DNA from: Clostridiaceae bacterium
GTDB taxonomy: Bacteria; Bacillota; Clostridia; DSM-8532
Length of the DNA stretch: 34,810 bases
Assembly: GCA_012521615.1 (NCBI GenBank)
Contig: JAAYMA010000099.1
Span: forward strand, 1 to 34,810
Direction: 5' to 3'
Shown here: in pieces, positions 24,751-34,684 of the stretch
Position numbering within the stretch: the first letter of the stretch is position 1
Layout of the letters: every line of letters starts with the position of its first letter
The notes under the pieces: model-generated
The model's input: the letters and a program-made list of their open reading frames with translations, nothing else
Database searches by the model: none
What the model was told of the DNA's origin: nothing
Made by a program: the position numbers and the translations under genes

Positions 24751-26235
24751 TTACTTATGATACAGCTTGTTAGTCTGATACTGAGGCTCACAGGTAATGT
24801 GGACACCAAGTTTCTGGAATATATTTTCGTCCACACGGGATAAAATAACCGATGAATGAGCTTCACAGCCTTTAAGTTTCGGGAGCTGCTGCATGGCCAG
24901 CTCTGCTGTTGGGTTTGTAGCAGCACAAATAGACAGGGCTATCAAAATCTCATCGGTATGAAGACGGGGATTCTGGTTACCCATGTGTTTTACTTTCAGA
25001 ACCTGAATAGGCTCTATTACAATGGGCGAAATAAGGTGCATATCATGATGAATTCCGCCAAGTTCTTTCAATGAATTCAATAAAACAGCAGCTGAAGCCC
25101 CCAGCAAATCACTGGTTTTTCCTGTGACAATGCGCCCGTCATTTAACTGTAAAGCTACTGCAGGACCTCCGGTAGCTTCTGCACGTTTTAAAGCAGCTTC
25201 CACTACAGGACGATCCTTTGAGGATATATTGAGTTGGTTCATTAAAAGTTCCAGCCTGTATACCTCAGCTTTTTCGGCAAATCCCTGCCGATGAGCACAG
25301 CGAGTATTGTAATACCTTCTGATGATTTCCTGTTCGGATGCCCTGCACACCACTTCATCATCAGTGATACAATACCCGACCATATTTACCCCCATATCAG
25401 TGGGACTCTTATAAGGAGACTCCCCTGCAATTTTTTCAAGCATGGCATTAAGTACCGGAAATATTTCAATATCCCTGTTATAGTTTACTGCAGTAATACC
25501 ATAGGCTTCCAGATGAAAGGGATCGATCATATTGACATCATTTAAATCAGTAGTAGCTGCTTCATAGGCAAGGTTTACCGGATGTTTCAGTGGCAGATTC
25601 CAGATGGGGAATGTTTCAAACTTTGCATACCCGGCCTTTCTGCCGCGTTTATATTCATGGTACAGCTGCGACAGACATGTGGCCATTTTGCCGCTTCCCG
25701 GTCCGGGAGCAGTCACAACTACAAGAGAACGGGAAGTTTCTATATAATCATTTTTCCCAAAGCCGTCATCGCTTGCTATAAGGGGAATATTTGAAGGATA
25801 ATTCGGTATGGGATAGTGTCTGTAAACCTTTATTCCAAGGTTTGTAAGCCTGTTTATAAATAAATCAGCCGCATGTTGAGAACGATACTGTGTGATTACC
25901 ACACTTCCTACATATAGGCCAATTTCACGAAATGCGTCTATCAGTCTTAATGTGTCCAGATCATAGGTAATTCCCAAATCTCCCCGGCGTTTGCTTTTTT
26001 CTATGTCATCAGCACTGATAGTAATTACGATTTCTGCCTCATCCTTAAGTTGCATCAGCATCTTCATTTTACTGTCAGGCTCAAAACCTGGCAGCACTCT
26101 TGAAGCATGATAATCGTCAAATAGTTTCCCCCCGAACTCAAGGTAGAGTTTTCCACCGAATAATTCTATTCTTTCAATGATTTTTTCGGATTGAAGCTTA
26201 AGATATTTTTCATTATCGAAACCAATTTTATACAT
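24751..26235 (-). CDS. DUF1846 family protein
   Basis: A soluble protein of 494 residues, closely matching the DUF1846 family of Firmicutes, known from structural genomics but without an established function. The N-terminus ([17 protein letters not shown]) and the segments [21 protein letters not shown] (core [16 protein letters not shown]), [19 protein letters not shown] and [20 protein letters not shown] are family signatures. Residues 175-184 (APGPGSGKM) look like a P-loop, suggesting nucleotide binding, and [17 protein letters not shown] lies in the C-terminal half. The frame is open 31 codons further up, but the ATG at 26235 has AGGAGAG upstream and fits the family start. It has its own promoter and is convergent with azlD. 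Confidence 0.9.
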   Translation of the reverse strand: MYKIGFDNEKYLKLQSEKIIERIELFGGKLYLEFGGKLFDDYHASRVLPGFEPDSKMKMLMQLKDEAEIVITISADDIEKSKRRGDLGITYDLDTLRLIDAFREIGLYVGSVVITQYRSQHAADLFINRLTNLGIKVYRHYPIPNYPSNIPLIASDDGFGKNDYIETSRSLVVVTAPGPGSGKMATCLSQLYHEYKRGRKAGYAKFETFPIWNLPLKHPVNLAYEAATTDLNDVNMIDPFHLEAYGITAVNYNRDIEIFPVLNAMLEKIAGESPYKSPTDMGVNMVGYCITDDEVVCRASEQEIIRRYYNTRCAHRQGFAEKAEVYRLELLMNQLNISSKDRPVVEAALKRAEATGGPAVALQLNDGRIVTGKTSDLLGASAAVLLNSLKELGGIHHDMHLISPIVIEPIQVLKVKHMGNQNPRLHTDEILIALSICAATNPTAELAMQQLPKLKGCEAHSSVILSRVDENIFQKLGVHITCEPQYQTNKLYHK

Positions 26236-26263
26236 ATTACTCTCCTGATTACTTTTGTAATTG

Positions 26264-26292
26264 TATATATTTGCTTTTTTCTTATTTGTAAA
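26264..26292 (-). promoter_or_regulatory. SigA-type promoter of the DUF1846 gene
   Basis: On the minus strand TTTACA (complement of 26287-26292) and TATATA (complement of 26264-26269) have a 17-base spacer. The leader is short, about 22 bases. The rest of 26293-26428 is AT-rich without a clear terminator for the EamA gene. Confidence 0.6.
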
Positions 26293-26428
26293 GTAAACAA
26301 GATAAATTCCGGACCATAATAAAATCAAGAAATAATTTTATTAAAGCCTATTATATTAAAGCAGTACTTTTGAATAAATTCAAGAGCAATTCTCCCTGAA
26401 GCTGATAAAATCTATATCTGGTTAACCT

Positions 26429-27289
26429 TTACAAAAGTAAAGTCAAAGTCCCTGCAGTAATCAGAATTAGTCCGGCAAAAGACTTTTTTGTCAGTTTTTC
26501 ACCCAGGAATATCCTTGAAAATGCTACAGTTAATACTATACTGAGCTTGTCAATGGGTACAACTATAGAAGCCTCCCCTGTTTGCAATGCCCTGTAATAA
26601 CAAAGCCAGGACAAGCCAGTGGAGACGCCCGACAGTATAATAAAGGTCCAGCTTTTCCTGTCTATGTTTTTAAGCTCATTTTGACTGCCGGTGATAAATA
26701 CCAGAATCCAGGCCATTATGAGAACTACAATTGTTCGAATAGCTGTGCCAAGATTCGAGTTGATGTTTTCAATCCCTATTTTGCCCAAAATGGATGTAAG
26801 GCTGGCAAATACAGCCGCGAGAAATGCATAGATTACCCAGCTACTGTTTGAACCTGCTTTTTCACTGCTTTTTTTCCTGGTAATCATCATATAAGTTCCA
26901 ACAGTGATTAAAATCATACCTGCCAGTTTATATACAGTTATTTTTTCACCAAGAATAATCAGGGCCAGGATCATGGTCATGACAGTACTTGACTTGTCAA
27001 TAGGAGTAACTTTATTTACATCACCCAACTGCAGAGCCCTGAAATAACACAGCCATGAAGCCCCGGTTGCAAATCCCGACAAAATAAGAAAAATCAAAGT
27101 GCGGGTCTCAACTTCAGCAAGACCTTCACTGGCTCCTGTAATAAACACCATCAGCCAGGAAAAAGCTAAAATAACTATGGTTCTTATGGCAGTGGCTACA
27201 TTGGAGTTAACATTTCTGATACCTATTTTGGCCAGAATAGCTGTCACTCCTGCAAAAAAAGCAGAAGCAAATGCAAATAAAACCCACAT
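26429..27289 (-). CDS. EamA family (DMT superfamily) transporter
   Basis: A 286-residue integral membrane protein with ten predicted membrane segments in two EamA halves (about 3-137 and 150-284). Drug/metabolite transporters of this type export amino acids or other small metabolites; the substrate cannot be read here. The two halves are unusually alike: TAIRTIV, VFITG, SWLCY-RALQ-G, PIDK-S and GEK occur in both at matching places. The second half ends at the C-terminus without a tail. The ATG follows AAAGGA by about 11 bases, a weak site. It lies 60 bases behind ftsX with no promoter or terminator seen between, so it could be the last gene of the FtsEX transcript. Confidence 0.88.
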   Translation of the reverse strand: MWVLFAFASAFFAGVTAILAKIGIRNVNSNVATAIRTIVILAFSWLMVFITGASEGLAEVETRTLIFLILSGFATGASWLCYFRALQLGDVNKVTPIDKSSTVMTMILALIILGEKITVYKLAGMILITVGTYMMITRKKSSEKAGSNSSWVIYAFLAAVFASLTSILGKIGIENINSNLGTAIRTIVVLIMAWILVFITGSQNELKNIDRKSWTFIILSGVSTGLSWLCYYRALQTGEASIVVPIDKLSIVLTVAFSRIFLGEKLTKKSFAGLILITAGTLTLLL

Positions 27290-27349
27290 AATTGTATTAA
27301 TCCTTTCTTTGTTGTGTTTTTAACCCAGACCGGTTGTATATTCCTGCTA

Positions 27350-28246
27350 TCAACGTTCTGCATCTTCTTTTATAGATGAAAGACCAAAAATGCTGCCGCC
27401 TGATCCCAGAATAATACTTGCAGTCATTATAATAACCACAACATGTTTCACAAGCTCATTTTTAGGAGGCAAAGGAATAAACGGAATCGTTCCTGAAAGC
27501 TGTCCAAATCCGATGTTTATAGCAATAACAGTTAGTACAGATGCAATTATTCCACCACATAAGATCATTAACAATCCTGCTATCAGGAAAGGGAAACCTA
27601 TAAATGAATTTGAAGCTCCCAAAAGTTGCAGCGTATTAATTTGAAACCGGTTTTCGTATATTCCCTGTCTTATCATATGAGAAATAATAATTATTGTAGT
27701 TATACCCACAGCAGCTGTTACAATATAACCCGCCATATTCAACGTTTTTACTATCCCTTCTATCCTATTTAATATTTCTCTGTTATCCCTTACATATTCT
27801 ATACCCTCTATATTTTCAATCCTGTCAATTACTCTTTCTGTCTCATCCAGGTGAATCCTTATCTCTATGTATTCTTCAAAGGGGTTTTCCTCAAAAAGTT
27901 CCAGAATCCCGGCTTCATTTCCTAATACATTTTCCATCCGGTTATAGGCTTCTGCCTGACTTACCAGGTTTACTTCAAGTACTCCGTCAATTTCTTCGAT
28001 AAGACCTATGAGATTATCTTTATCAATTTCATCCAGATTTTCTTCATAATACGCACTGATTTCTGCCTCTTCCTTAAGCATAAGAACCAGCCGGTTACTG
28101 ACATTCCATCCTGTGATAACCAGAGCAAAAATAAAAAGTATTAATACTGTACCTATAAATGAAAAAATATTGGAAAGCAGGTTAAGCCTGATAGTCTTGT
28201 ATGCCTCTTTCAAAAAATATCCCATATTGAATAAAACCGATTTCAT
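27350..28246 (-). CDS. ftsX: FtsX-like permease of the FtsEX complex
   Basis: FtsX is the membrane half of an ABC-type machine that switches on cell-wall hydrolases during division, elongation or sporulation. It has four membrane segments (about 25-48, 170-195, 218-245 and 268-290) and a large extracellular loop (about 50-165) containing AEISAYYEENLDEIDKDNL and the typical PFEEYIEIRIH. The C-terminal FtsX domain has QINTLQLLGASNSFIGFPF. Length 298 is normal. The start overlaps the ftsE stop by one base (TAATG), so the two are translationally coupled. The loop is where an EnvC/PcsB-type partner would dock, and such a coiled-coil protein is encoded just upstream of ftsE. Confidence 0.94.
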   Translation of the reverse strand: MKSVLFNMGYFLKEAYKTIRLNLLSNIFSFIGTVLILFIFALVITGWNVSNRLVLMLKEEAEISAYYEENLDEIDKDNLIGLIEEIDGVLEVNLVSQAEAYNRMENVLGNEAGILELFEENPFEEYIEIRIHLDETERVIDRIENIEGIEYVRDNREILNRIEGIVKTLNMAGYIVTAAVGITTIIIISHMIRQGIYENRFQINTLQLLGASNSFIGFPFLIAGLLMILCGGIIASVLTVIAINIGFGQLSGTIPFIPLPPKNELVKHVVVIIMTASIILGSGGSIFGLSSIKEDAER

Positions 28247-28920
28247 TATGCCCTGCCCCCTTGCTCCATAGTAATACGGCCACCATTAATTCTTATAAAA
28301 ACTGCATCTTTTTGATTATCAATAAGATGAGTAGCATGTGTTGTGATTAGAACCGACGTTTTATCATCCCTCAGCGAAGAAAGTAGTTCCAGAATGCTCA
28401 CTGCATTGTCCAGGTCCAAATTGCCAGTTGGTTCATCAGCCAAGATAAGAGCAGGTTTTCTGATTATAGCCCTTGCAATGGCGACTCTCTGACATTCGCC
28501 CCAGGAGAGATTTTCCACCAGACTCGAATACTTATGTTTTAATCCGACTTTTTCAAGAGCATTTAATGATTCGGATTTCATTTTTTTCGGAGAAAAGCCT
28601 AAGAAACGAACACCCATCATGACATTTTCCAAAGCTGTCCTTCCCTTTATCACCCTGAAATCCTGAAAAACAGGACCAATATTTCTCCTTAATCTTCTTA
28701 TCCTTCTCTTTTCTTCCTTAGCTATTTTTTGACCAAGTACCAAAACCTCTCCTTCGGAGGGATATTCAACACCCATAAGAAGCTTCAGCAGACTGGTCTT
28801 GCCCGAACCGCTGGGACCTGTTATATAGACCAATTCACCCGCTCCAATATTAAGATTTATGTCTTTTAAAGCAGTGGTTCCATCCTTGTATGTAAGAGTA
28901 GCTCCTTTTATTCTGATCAT
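28246..28920 (-). CDS. ftsE: FtsE ATPase of the FtsEX complex
   Basis: FtsE hydrolyses ATP to drive the FtsX permease. Walker A is GPSGSGKT (35-42), the Q-loop is in GPVFQDFRVI, Walker B is LILADEP (158-164) with D-loop GNLD, and the switch His is H195 in ITTHATH. The ABC signature is odd: residues 138-142 read LSWGE instead of LSGGE/LSGGQ, so the first signature glycine is a tryptophan (codon TGG), and the next residue is Cys where QQR is usual. The rest of the signature helix (RVAIARAIIRKP) is normal. Length (224) fits. It follows the coiled-coil partner gene by 42 bases and overlaps ftsX by one base. Confidence 0.94.
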   Translation of the reverse strand: MIRIKGATLTYKDGTTALKDINLNIGAGELVYITGPSGSGKTSLLKLLMGVEYPSEGEVLVLGQKIAKEEKRRIRRLRRNIGPVFQDFRVIKGRTALENVMMGVRFLGFSPKKMKSESLNALEKVGLKHKYSSLVENLSWGECQRVAIARAIIRKPALILADEPTGNLDLDNAVSILELLSSLRDDKTSVLITTHATHLIDNQKDAVFIRINGGRITMEQGGRA

Positions 28921-28962
28921 ATCTCAGTCTCCATTCCCGCCAAAAACCGGCTGAATTATTCT

Positions 28963-30078
28963 TTAAAAGAAAGAAATCTCAAATTCAATATATCCGTCCT
29001 TGATCTCAACAGACTTGACAGTAAAACTTCCAACAGGGTCTGTGAGATCTATAAGCAGATAACCTTCCCTGAACAATTCCCTTAAAGATGATGGTTCAAG
29101 AAACATATCGTAAAAAGTACCTTCCATGGGTTCAAACTTCAATGCCTTACCTTCAACAACAGCAAAGGTACCCGAAAGTTTAAGCTTCTTTTCTGGTATT
29201 TCCACCCGGGCGTTTCCGGGAAGAAATTCGAATTTGAGCTTTGGAAGTTTTGAATGTTTTTCAAGCACTTCGTTTATCCTGTCATCATACATTGCACCCT
29301 TTATGGAGGTCAGACCGATTTTTATATTAAAATCTTCAACGGTAAAATAGCCTTGATTAACTATCATAGTATATTCCTCAATTATTTGAGGAAAAAGTCT
29401 TTTAAGATCTTCCCATACAAGCTCCATACTTTTAAGCTGCTGCTCAAAATACTGTCTTTTTTCCTTCAGGGAATCAAGATATGCTTCCTGCTCATTTTTC
29501 AGTCTGATTTTATTTGCTATTGCCACCTGCAAATCTTGCCGCCTGGAATTTAACATATTTTGCTTTTCATTTAACTTATCTTTTTCCTGAACCAGCTGCA
29601 TTTTTTCTTCTTCCAGGGAATTCAGAAGCTCGCCGGTATTATGAGCCAGCTCCCTTATGATATTTACATTTCTTATGAATTCTTTAATATTTTTAGAATC
29701 CAACAGAGTTTCAATAAATGTCGCAGGCCCCCTTCTCTGGTATGACACAAGAACCTTTTTTAATATTTCAAGGTCTTGATCATATTTTTCCTGCCTCTCA
29801 CCTATCAACTCTTCCAGACTCAAAATATCGTTTTGTAATAATTCAATTTCTTCGCCAATCTCTTCTTCTTCGCGGATCATTCCCTCGATTTCCTGAGAAA
29901 GTATAAAGAGTTCTTCTACTATAGCCTTTTCGTCATCTGTGATCTGCTCAAGAGACTCTTCCAAGCCTGAAACAGTTTCTGTCTGTTCACCTGAACTTAT
30001 ATGGGGAAAAACGAGAAATAATATTAAAAAAAGTGAAATAAAAACTTTTAATACTCTTTTGATGCCGCCACAATTCAT
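28963..30078 (-). CDS. Exported coiled-coil protein, probable FtsEX partner without hydrolase domain
   Basis: An N-terminal signal or anchor segment (about 9-27) is followed by a long coiled coil (about 33-225). Within it, SYQRRGPATFIETLLDSKNI, EFIRNVNIIRELAHN and ELLNSLEEEKMQ match the pattern of the EnvC/PcsB/CwlO coiled-coil domain that docks on FtsX. Where those proteins carry an M23, CHAP or NlpC/P60 enzyme domain, this one has about 140 residues (230-371) rich in beta-strand patterns and without a recognisable catalytic motif: no His-x-His, no Cys/His pair. It might be a lipid-binding or adaptor domain, but that is a guess. It is the first gene of the unit with ftsE and ftsX. The ATG has GGTGG upstream. 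Confidence 0.8.
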   Translation of the reverse strand: MNCGGIKRVLKVFISLFLILFLVFPHISSGEQTETVSGLEESLEQITDDEKAIVEELFILSQEIEGMIREEEEIGEEIELLQNDILSLEELIGERQEKYDQDLEILKKVLVSYQRRGPATFIETLLDSKNIKEFIRNVNIIRELAHNTGELLNSLEEEKMQLVQEKDKLNEKQNMLNSRRQDLQVAIANKIRLKNEQEAYLDSLKEKRQYFEQQLKSMELVWEDLKRLFPQIIEEYTMIVNQGYFTVEDFNIKIGLTSIKGAMYDDRINEVLEKHSKLPKLKFEFLPGNARVEIPEKKLKLSGTFAVVEGKALKFEPMEGTFYDMFLEPSSLRELFREGYLLIDLTDPVGSFTVKSVEIKDGYIEFEISFF

Positions 30079-30107
30079 TTTTCCACCCCCATAGTTTCCT
30101 ATGAGGT

Positions 30108-30136
30108 ATTATATCACGGCATAATTTTTCTTTCCA
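30108..30136 (-). promoter_or_regulatory. Probable promoter of the coiled-coil/ftsE/ftsX unit
   Basis: On the minus strand TGGAAA (complement of 30131-30136) and TATAAT (complement of 30108-30113) are 17 bases apart, with an extended TG one base before the -10 box. The leader is about 25 bases. No convincing promoter was seen for the divergent activase gene in 30137-30292. Confidence 0.65.
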
Positions 30137-30292
30137 CGATTGTCCGCGTTCCATGTGCATCCTCTTCTTCTGTATTTATCAATAAAACATGGACATAATA
30201 TCTAAGGTTTAATTCTTTTCAAAATTTCATCTAAGATTTTTGCCATTGCTTGAAAACACTAAATAAAAAGGAGGAATTCCCACAATATACTT

Positions 30293-33200
30293 ATGAAAAA
30301 CACGGATACTTCTGAGACTGTTTATCACATGGGGATTGATGTTGGTTCCACTACTGTAAAAGTTGTGGTGACCGATAAGAACGATAACATAATTTTTGAT
30401 ATATACCGCAGACACTATTCTGATTTGTGGAAGGCATTAAGCGAGATCGCCCTTGATCTTAAAAATAAGTTTGGAAACACGAAAGTAACCCTGGCTGTTA
30501 CCGGTTCGGGAGGACTTGCAGTTTCTGAAAAATTGGGTTTACCCTTTGTCCAGGAAGTAATAGCAGGAAGCAAAGCTGTACGCAGATTTATGCCCGATGC
30601 AAATGTGGTTATTGAGTTAGGCGGCGAGGACGCCAAGATTACTTTCTTTGAAAATGGTGTCGATCAACGTATGAACGGTATTTGCGCAGGAGGTACAGGT
30701 GCCTTTATTGATCAGATGGCGGCACTTTTGGAAACTGATGCACAAGGGCTTGACAAACTGGCAGAAAATTATAATGTAATATACCCTATAGCAGCCAGGT
30801 GCGGTGTTTTCGCCAAAACCGACATACAGCCCCTGTTAAATGAAGGAGCCAGAAAAGAAGACATAGCAGCATCAATTTTTCAGGCTGTTGTAAACCAGAC
30901 AATCAGCGGACTTTCCTGTGGCAGGAAAATAAAAGGCAAGGTGGGGTTCCTGGGTGGCCCTCTCCATTTCTTGCCCCAGTTAAGAAAAAGATTTAAAGAA
31001 ACCCTGGATCTGAATGACAAAGATATGTTTGTCCCCGAAAAAGGCCAGGTCTATGTCGCACTGGGTGCCGCCCTTGCTTCCAAATCCCAGCTGTTAAGCG
31101 TGAAGTATGAAGATTTACTGACATTCACCGGTTTTTATGAAAAGGCAAAGTCAGATAAAAGAAACTTTATGTACGAAACAGCACATCTTGAGCCTCTTTT
31201 TGAAAATGAGAGCCAGTATTCAGACTTTTTGGAGAGGCACAGCAAGAATAAAGTCAAAAGAAAAGACCTGTCGTCTCACAGCGGAAACTGCTTTCTTGGG
31301 CTGGATATCGGTTCAACAACAAGTAAAGCGGTTCTGATAGATCAGGAAAATAATCTGCTGTATTCATGCTACATCAATAACCAGGGAAGCCCCCTGAATT
31401 CAGCAGTTAAAATGCTTAAAGTAATCTATTCCCAATTGCCCGGGAATGCCAGTATAGCATATTCTGCAGTCACAGGGTATGGTGAGCATTTAATAAAAGC
31501 TGCTTTATCCTGTGATATAGGAGAGGTTGAGACAGTAGCCCACTATACTGCAGCAGAATATTTCCTTCCTGGTGTAGAACTGATATTGGATATAGGCGGC
31601 CAGGACATGAAATGTATAAAAATAAAAGATGGCGTAATCGAAAATGTCATGCTGAATGAGGCCTGTTCCTCGGGGTGCGGCTCATTCATTGAAACCTTTG
31701 CCAAAACTTTGGATATGGATATTGAAGACTTTGCCATGGAAGGAATAAAAGCAAGGAAACCTGCAGACCTTGGCTCCCGCTGCACAGTTTTTATGAATTC
31801 CAAAGTAAAGCAGGCTCAAAAAGAAGGTGTCTCCATAGGTGATATTTCAGCCGGATTATGCTATTCGGTCATTAAAAATGCCCTCCATAAAGTAATAAAA
31901 ATCAGGGATGCTTCCGACCTGGGGGATAAAATTATTGTTCAGGGCGGTACTTTTTTGAATAATGCCATTTTAAGAAGCTTTGAGAAAATTATCGGAAGAG
32001 AAGTCGTAAGACCTGATATAGCAGGTTTGATGGGTGCTTTTGGCGCTGCCATTCTGGCAAAGGAAGCATATGCCAAAGATAATAAAAAGTCATCTCTTAT
32101 AGGTCCTGATAAATTAAATGATTTTAAAATCGGGACCACAACCTCGAGATGTAATGGCTGTACAAATAAATGCCTTCTTACTATTAACATATTTGATAAG
32201 GATAAAAAATTCATAACCGGAAACAAGTGCGAAAGAGGTTCGGGCAGCGAAAGACCAAAAGACATCCCCAATCTTTACGAATACAAATTTAACAGGCTTT
32301 TTGACTATAAGCCTCTGGATGATGAAAAAGCCCATCGTGGTGTAATTGGCATTCCAAGAGTTCTCAATATGTATGAAAACTATCCTTTCTGGTTTACTTT
32401 CCTGACAGAACTGGGTTTTAAAGTAGTTTTATCCCCAGTCTCAAACAGAAAAATATACGAACTTGGGATGGACACAATATCTTCAGACACAGCATGCTAT
32501 CCTGCAAAACTTGTCCACGGGCATATTGTCGCTCTTGTCAATCAGGGAATTAAGCATATTTTCTACCCCTGTATTCCTAAAGAAAGAATAGAGTTCAAAG
32601 GTGCCGACAACAGCTACAATTGTCCCATAGTAAACGGTTATGCTGAAGTAATAAAAGCCAATATGGACATTCTTGAAGAAAAGAATGTGAGATTTCATAA
32701 CCCATTTTTGCCTTACGATGATAAGAAAAGGCTCACAAAAAGACTTTATGAAGAATTCCGGGAATTTGGAGCAAGTTTTAACGAGATAGAAATGGCAGTT
32801 GACAAAGCCTGGCTTGAAGACATCAAAGTAAAAAAGGATATTCAGAGAAAAGGCGAAGAAACTATAAACTATCTTAAAAAAACAGGTCTGAAAGGTATTG
32901 TTTTATCCGGAAGACCCTATCACTTAGATCCGGAAGTTAATCACGGGATTCCCAACCTTCTGACTTCTTTGGGTCTGGCTGTATTAACCGAAGATTCAGT
33001 TTCACATTTAGGGAAACTTGAAAGACCTCTTCGAGTCCTTGATCAATGGATGTACCACTCCCGTCTCTATGAAGCAGCCGAATTCGTTTCAAAAAATAAT
33101 AATCTTGAGCTTGTACAGCTTAATTCTTTTGGCTGCGGGCCTGATTCCATAGCCATTGAGCAGGCCCAGGAGATACTGGACAAAACAGGAAAGATTTATA

Positions 33201-34567
33201 CCATGCTGAAAATTGATGAGGTTAACAATCTTGGTGCAGTCAAAATCAGACTCAGATCACTTAAGGCTGCTATGGACAGAAGAGCGGGTTTTGCGGATCT
33301 TGATGAGAATAATACAGAAAAATATAAAAGACCCCTTTTTACAAAAGAAATGCGTAAAAATCAATATACTATCCTTGCACCGCAAATGGCTCCCATACAT
33401 TTCGAACTTATTGAACAAGCCGCACTTTCTGAAGGTTATAATCTGAAAGTACTTAAAACAGCAGATAGATATGATATAGAAGAAGGGCTTAAATACGTAA
33501 ATAACGACTCCTGCTACCCTGCCATAATCGTTATAGGCCAATTAATAAATGCATTGAAATCCGGCGAATACGATCCCCGCAGTACAGCGGTAATAATAAG
33601 CCAGACAGGAGGTCCCTGCAGGGCCAGCAATTATCTTGCTCTTTTGAAAAGAGCCTTGGATGAGGCAGGGTTCCATAATGTCCCAATAATATCACTCAAT
33701 GTAGCCGGACTTGATAAAAGCCCAGGATTTAAAATTACTCTTCCCCTGGTAAAAAAAGCTATAATGGGCATGATATACGGAGATCTCCTTATGAGGGTTT
33801 TATACCGCACAAGACCATATGAAAAAAATAAAGGCGAGACAGACAGAATATTTGAGAAATGGATGGAAAGATGCAAGTCAGATTTATGCACTTTAAACCG
33901 CAATGTCTTCCGTCAGAATCTTACCGGTATAGTTGCAGATTTTGAAAGAATAAGCATTAAAAATGAAACCAGGCCTAAAGTCGGGCTTGTAGGTGAAATT
34001 TTGGTCAAATATCACCCCACTGCCAACAATAATATGGTTCAGTTTATCGAGAATTCGGGAGCAGAAATGGTTGTACCCGATCTTACAGACTTTTTCCTTT
34101 ACTGTGCTTATGGACGGGAAATGGACTGGCGTTATCTTGCAGGAAACAAAATACAGCGCGTATTGGGGAATCTTTTCATATCTATTGTTGAGGGATACAG
34201 AAACGACATGAGAACCGCCCTTAAAAACAGCAGAAGATTTAGCGCACCCAAGTCAATTTATCAATTGGCAGAAAACGTACGCCATATACTTTCCCTCTGC
34301 AATCATACCGGCGAAGGATGGCTTCTGACTGCAGAAATGGTGGATCTGATTGAAACTGGTGCAAACAATATTATCTGTATGCAGCCTTTTGCATGCCTTC
34401 CAAATCATATAACCGGGAAAGGAATGATTAAGAAACTTAAAAATTTATATCCCCATACAAATATTGTAGCGGTGGATTATGATCCCGGTGCAAGCGAGGT
34501 CAACCAGGTAAACCGGATAAGACTTATGCTTGAAAAAGCAAAGGGTAATCTGGGCATAAGTTATTAA
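30293..34567 (+). CDS. Double-ASKHA acyl-CoA dehydratase activase-related protein (BcrAD/BadFG, DUF2229)
   Basis: A 1424-residue cytoplasmic protein. Two BcrAD/BadFG ATPase domains are in tandem: domain 1 (about 12-265) with [23 protein letters not shown] (Cys131) and ARCGVF (Cys170), and domain 2 (about 335-592) with [25 protein letters not shown] (Cys458) and SRCTVF (Cys497). In 2-hydroxyglutaryl-CoA dehydratase activators the equivalent two Cys of each monomer hold one [4Fe-4S] cluster across a homodimer. Next comes a four-Cys module (C620, C623, C627, C646) and the DUF2229 part. The C-terminal portion ([33 protein letters not shown]) resembles the HgdB/double-cubane reductase partner. ATP-driven low-potential electron transfer is likely; the substrate is unknown. 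The AGGAGG lies 18 bases before the ATG, unusually far. Confidence 0.9.
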   Translation: MKNTDTSETVYHMGIDVGSTTVKVVVTDKNDNIIFDIYRRHYSDLWKALSEIALDLKNKFGNTKVTLAVTGSGGLAVSEKLGLPFVQEVIAGSKAVRRFMPDANVVIELGGEDAKITFFENGVDQRMNGICAGGTGAFIDQMAALLETDAQGLDKLAENYNVIYPIAARCGVFAKTDIQPLLNEGARKEDIAASIFQAVVNQTISGLSCGRKIKGKVGFLGGPLHFLPQLRKRFKETLDLNDKDMFVPEKGQVYVALGAALASKSQLLSVKYEDLLTFTGFYEKAKSDKRNFMYETAHLEPLFENESQYSDFLERHSKNKVKRKDLSSHSGNCFLGLDIGSTTSKAVLIDQENNLLYSCYINNQGSPLNSAVKMLKVIYSQLPGNASIAYSAVTGYGEHLIKAALSCDIGEVETVAHYTAAEYFLPGVELILDIGGQDMKCIKIKDGVIENVMLNEACSSGCGSFIETFAKTLDMDIEDFAMEGIKARKPADLGSRCTVFMNSKVKQAQKEGVSIGDISAGLCYSVIKNALHKVIKIRDASDLGDKIIVQGGTFLNNAILRSFEKIIGREVVRPDIAGLMGAFGAAILAKEAYAKDNKKSSLIGPDKLNDFKIGTTTSRCNGCTNKCLLTINIFDKDKKFITGNKCERGSGSERPKDIPNLYEYKFNRLFDYKPLDDEKAHRGVIGIPRVLNMYENYPFWFTFLTELGFKVVLSPVSNRKIYELGMDTISSDTACYPAKLVHGHIVALVNQGIKHIFYPCIPKERIEFKGADNSYNCPIVNGYAEVIKANMDILEEKNVRFHNPFLPYDDKKRLTKRLYEEFREFGASFNEIEMAVDKAWLEDIKVKKDIQRKGEETINYLKKTGLKGIVLSGRPYHLDPEVNHGIPNLLTSLGLAVLTEDSVSHLGKLERPLRVLDQWMYHSRLYEAAEFVSKNNNLELVQLNSFGCGPDSIAIEQAQEILDKTGKIYTMLKIDEVNNLGAVKIRLRSLKAAMDRRAGFADLDENNTEKYKRPLFTKEMRKNQYTILAPQMAPIHFELIEQAALSEGYNLKVLKTADRYDIEEGLKYVNNDSCYPAIIVIGQLINALKSGEYDPRSTAVIISQTGGPCRASNYLALLKRALDEAGFHNVPIISLNVAGLDKSPGFKITLPLVKKAIMGMIYGDLLMRVLYRTRPYEKNKGETDRIFEKWMERCKSDLCTLNRNVFRQNLTGIVADFERISIKNETRPKVGLVGEILVKYHPTANNNMVQFIENSGAEMVVPDLTDFFLYCAYGREMDWRYLAGNKIQRVLGNLFISIVEGYRNDMRTALKNSRRFSAPKSIYQLAENVRHILSLCNHTGEGWLLTAEMVDLIETGANNIICMQPFACLPNHITGKGMIKKLKNLYPHTNIVAVDYDPGASEVNQVNRIRLMLEKAKGNLGISY

Positions 34568-34684
34568 AGTTCATGGAGACTTTGATTACTCCATAAGTAA
34601 TAAGTATAGATTTAGAGATATTATATCCGATGATTTTTTAGTCTCAGACTGATTGTAAGAATAAATTTATCAAAAATCAGTAAC

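Noticed and set aside
30227-30415. Small minus-strand frame upstream of the FtsEX unit
   Set aside because: It lies mostly antisense to the activase gene, has no ribosome site and contains no motif.
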